DNA of 5,506 nucleotides, from the NCBI GenBank assembly GCA_030428585.1, contig JAUIDL010000050.1, forward strand, positions 1-5,506, given 5' to 3'. The notes under the pieces were generated by a model, which searched no databases, was not told the origin of the DNA, and was given only the letters and a program-made list of their open reading frames with translations. This DNA comes from a bacterium (GTDB lineage Bacteria > Patescibacteriota > Saccharimonadia > Saccharimonadales > Saccharimonadaceae). The position numbers were made by a program, and so were the translations under genes. Shown in pieces: positions 3,244-5,506 of this stretch. Positions within the stretch are counted from its first letter, which is position 1. Every line of letters begins with the position of its first letter.

Positions 3244-5506
3244 ATGATTACCGAGAGTCCGCGTTTCCGTCAGCTCAACGATGCCCAAAAACAGGCCGTT
3301 ACCACCATCGATGGGCCGGTTATGGTCGTGGCGGGGCCAGGAACGGGCAAGACGGAGCTACTTGGTGTGCGCACGGCCTACATTCTCGAAAAAACCGACG
3401 CCTTGCCGCAAAATATCTTACTCTTAACCTTTACCGACAGTGGAGTTGCGGCCATGCGCCAGCGCCTGGTCGACATTATTGGCAAAGACGCCTACCGAGT
3501 CGCCATCCATACCTTCCATAGTTTTGGGACTGAAATTATTAACCAACACCGCGAACATTTTTATAACGGGGCACTATTCGAACCAGCCGATGATTTGACT
3601 CGCTACGAAATAATTCGCGGGATTTTTAGCGAGCTTGATTATAGCAATCCATTATCATCGACCATGAACGGGCAGTTTACCCACCAACGCGACGCTGAAA
3701 CAGTTATCTCGGAACTGAAACGCAACGGTATTAGCAGCGACGCCCTGCGGGCAATCCTGGACCAGAACGAATTAGCACTGGATGCGGCCGACCGCATCGT
3801 CTTGCCACTTTTTGCCGACCGAATTAGCAAAAAGACGATTGATATGGCGGCGCAAGCAATTCCTTCACTGCAGACACTGGCTGACGAAGCCGAAACTATC
3901 TACGAAATCACGCCGTTGATTCGCGTCATCACCGATACATTGCATGCGGCGGTACTCGATGCGCAAAACGTCGATAAAACTGGACCGCTAACGGCTTGGA
4001 AAAATGAATGGCTGACAACCGAAAACGGTGAGCGAATCTTCAAAGCCCGAAAATCAATCGTCAAACTGCGCGCCCTGACCTACGTTTACAATGAATATTT
4101 ACTGCGCATGGAAAAAGCCGGCCTGTTCGATTACGACGACATGGTGTTGCAAGTCGTCCAGGCGCTCGAAGCAAATGATGATCTACGCCTGAGTCTGCAA
4201 GAAAAATACCTGTACCTGATGGTGGACGAGTACCAAGACACTAACTACGCGCAGATGCGCATAATGAACGCACTGTCGGATAACCCGGTGAACGAAGGCA
4301 AACCAAACCTGTTGGTAGTGGGTGACGATGACCAGGCGATTTACAGCTTCCAAGGTGCCGACATCAGCAACATTTTGCGTTTCAGTGAACTGTATCCCAG
4401 TGCCCAATTGGTCACCCTGACGACCAACTACCGATCTGGTAATGAAATTCTGACGGAAGCCCGCGACGTCATTACGCAGGGCAGTGAGCGTCTGGAATCA
4501 CGCGTCGCTGGCATCGACAAACAGCTGATCGCGTATCAAAAAACCAGCAGTGAAGTTCGGTTAATCCAAACCGACAGCAGTCCCGCCGAACGGCATTGGC
4601 TGCTCAAAGACATAACCGACGCTATCAAAAAAGGCGCGCAGGCTGGCGATATTGCCGTGCTCGTCCGCAAGCACGCCGAAGTCGAAGCTTTATTGCCATA
4701 CTTCGCCAAAGCCGGTTTGGCCGTGCAGTACGAACGCCGTGATAACGCGCTGGATGAAGCGCCAGTCCAAGCGCTGGAATTACTAGCCAAAGTCGTCGTC
4801 GGTCTGGCGCACGGCGACCACGACGATGTTAACGCGCTGATGCCGCAGCTACTGGCTCACCCGGCGTGGGGAATCAATGCCGTCGATTTATGGCGACTCA
4901 GTAGCGATGCCTACGACAAGCACGCGCGCTGGATGGATGGCATGGCGGTGACACCAGTTTTCGTGCCAATACAAGAATGGCTCACCCAGTTAGCGCAAGC
5001 CTCCCATACCGAGCCACTCGAAAGCATGCTAGACATGATGATTGGCCGGCCTAATGAAGAGACGACACATACCAGTCCGTTCTATGACTATTACTTCTCG
5101 GAAACTGCGCTGGCCGAAACGCCGTCTCGCTACATCGATTACCTGACCGCGCTGCAAACGATTCGCCGACACCTACGCGACTATCGACGCGATAGCCAAC
5201 CACACCTGGATGCGTTGGTTGGATTTTTGGCGTTGCATCGTCAGCTTGGCTCGCGCCTCAGCATGGTGCGCATCGTCGGCGAAGAACACACCAACGCTGT
5301 GAAATTAATGACCGCCCACAAATCAAAAGGTCTCGAGTTTGAGCACGTTTATATCGTCGATGCGGTCGATTCGATGTGGGGCGAAAAATCACGCAGCAAG
5401 AGCCGCACTATTAGCTACCCTCACAACCTGCCGATTGGCCCACGCGGCGATGATAGGGAAGAGCGCCTGCGATTATTCTTTGTCGCGATGACACGAGCGA
5501 AACAAC
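3244..5506 (+). CDS. uvrD: UvrD/PcrA-type superfamily 1 ATP-dependent DNA helicase, 3' end missing
   Basis: This is an SF1A helicase that unwinds DNA 3' to 5' with ATP, expected in nucleotide excision or mismatch repair and fork clearance. The 754 visible residues show the motifs in order: Q motif LNDAQKQAV (11-19), Walker A AGPGTGKT (30-37), Ia LTFTDSGVAAMRQRL (61-75), Ib IHTFHSFG (88-95), Walker B VDEYQDTN (327-334, catalytic Asp328-Glu329), III VVGDDDQAIYSFQGA (358-372), IV NYRSG (395-399, Arg397), V LMTAHKSKGLEF (688-699) and VI FFVAMTRAKQ (745-754, arginine finger Arg751). The Ib-to-II distance is about 235 residues, roughly 100 more than in E. coli UvrD as I recall it, so subdomain 1B is enlarged. 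The window ends inside motif VI, so any C-terminal domain cannot be seen. ATG 3244 is preferred; an in-frame ATG at 3229 would add MYNKT. No Shine-Dalgarno is present. The gene symbol reflects the family, not proven orthology. Confidence 0.95.
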   Translation, partial: MITESPRFRQLNDAQKQAVTTIDGPVMVVAGPGTGKTELLGVRTAYILEKTDALPQNILLLTFTDSGVAAMRQRLVDIIGKDAYRVAIHTFHSFGTEIINQHREHFYNGALFEPADDLTRYEIIRGIFSELDYSNPLSSTMNGQFTHQRDAETVISELKRNGISSDALRAILDQNELALDAADRIVLPLFADRISKKTIDMAAQAIPSLQTLADEAETIYEITPLIRVITDTLHAAVLDAQNVDKTGPLTAWKNEWLTTENGERIFKARKSIVKLRALTYVYNEYLLRMEKAGLFDYDDMVLQVVQALEANDDLRLSLQEKYLYLMVDEYQDTNYAQMRIMNALSDNPVNEGKPNLLVVGDDDQAIYSFQGADISNILRFSELYPSAQLVTLTTNYRSGNEILTEARDVITQGSERLESRVAGIDKQLIAYQKTSSEVRLIQTDSSPAERHWLLKDITDAIKKGAQAGDIAVLVRKHAEVEALLPYFAKAGLAVQYERRDNALDEAPVQALELLAKVVVGLAHGDHDDVNALMPQLLAHPAWGINAVDLWRLSSDAYDKHARWMDGMAVTPVFVPIQEWLTQLAQASHTEPLESMLDMMIGRPNEETTHTSPFYDYYFSETALAETPSRYIDYLTALQTIRRHLRDYRRDSQPHLDALVGFLALHRQLGSRLSMVRIVGEEHTNAVKLMTAHKSKGLEFEHVYIVDAVDSMWGEKSRSKSRTISYPHNLPIGPRGDDREERLRLFFVAMTRAKQ

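Noticed and set aside
3639..4790. Three minus-strand open frames (3639-3830, 4183-4407, 4536-4790) opposite the helicase gene
   Set aside because: They are antisense shadows of a frame with all conserved helicase motifs.
1..5506. CRISPR array, transposase, integrase or recoded stop codons
   Set aside because: No regularly spaced repeats or mobile-element enzymes are present, and every reading frame closes at TAA or TAG without internal TGA.

Overview
The window looks like chromosome from a small-genome member of the Candidate Phyla Radiation, most likely Saccharibacteria (TM7). This is an inference from three things: the style of the UvrD-type helicase, the run of small unrecognised genes with their own signals, and the standard genetic code (stops are TAA or TAG and no in-frame TGA needs readthrough). 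Only two loci have a clear function: a tRNA-Gln(CUG) gene on the minus strand and a large superfamily 1 DNA helicase that runs off the right end.

Left part (1-1250): a partial minus-strand gene with a strong Shine-Dalgarno is divergent from two short plus-strand genes, a 114-residue soluble protein and a 78-residue protein with two membrane segments. All three are rich in G/C-ending codons. Each plus-strand gene has its own promoter and a GC-rich terminator. The two promoters share almost the same block (TTGCAT, 17-nt spacer ending ATTAATATGn, extended -10).

Middle part (1260-2450): two minus-strand genes with clearly more AT-rich coding sequence, a 115-residue multi-spanning membrane protein and a 232-residue soluble protein. 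They are separated by a hairpin terminator with a GAAA loop. Neither has a Shine-Dalgarno. The segment abuts a 20-bp duplicate of the 3' end of the tRNA-Gln gene, so it may be a small acquired segment beside a tRNA integration site.

Right part (2470-5506): the tRNA-Gln gene (CCA encoded), a terminator, an unrecognised 165-residue minus-strand gene, and the divergent uvrD-like helicase gene, whose 754 visible residues carry all the main SF1 motifs from Q to VI.

No complete metabolic or defence system, insertion sequence or CRISPR array is visible. The most interesting signals are regulatory and architectural: the twin promoters, a C-rich element at the same distance from two minus-strand starts, the tRNA 3'-end duplication, a pre-tRNA leader complementary to its own CCA end, and -10 boxes placed so close to start codons that several transcripts may be leaderless.
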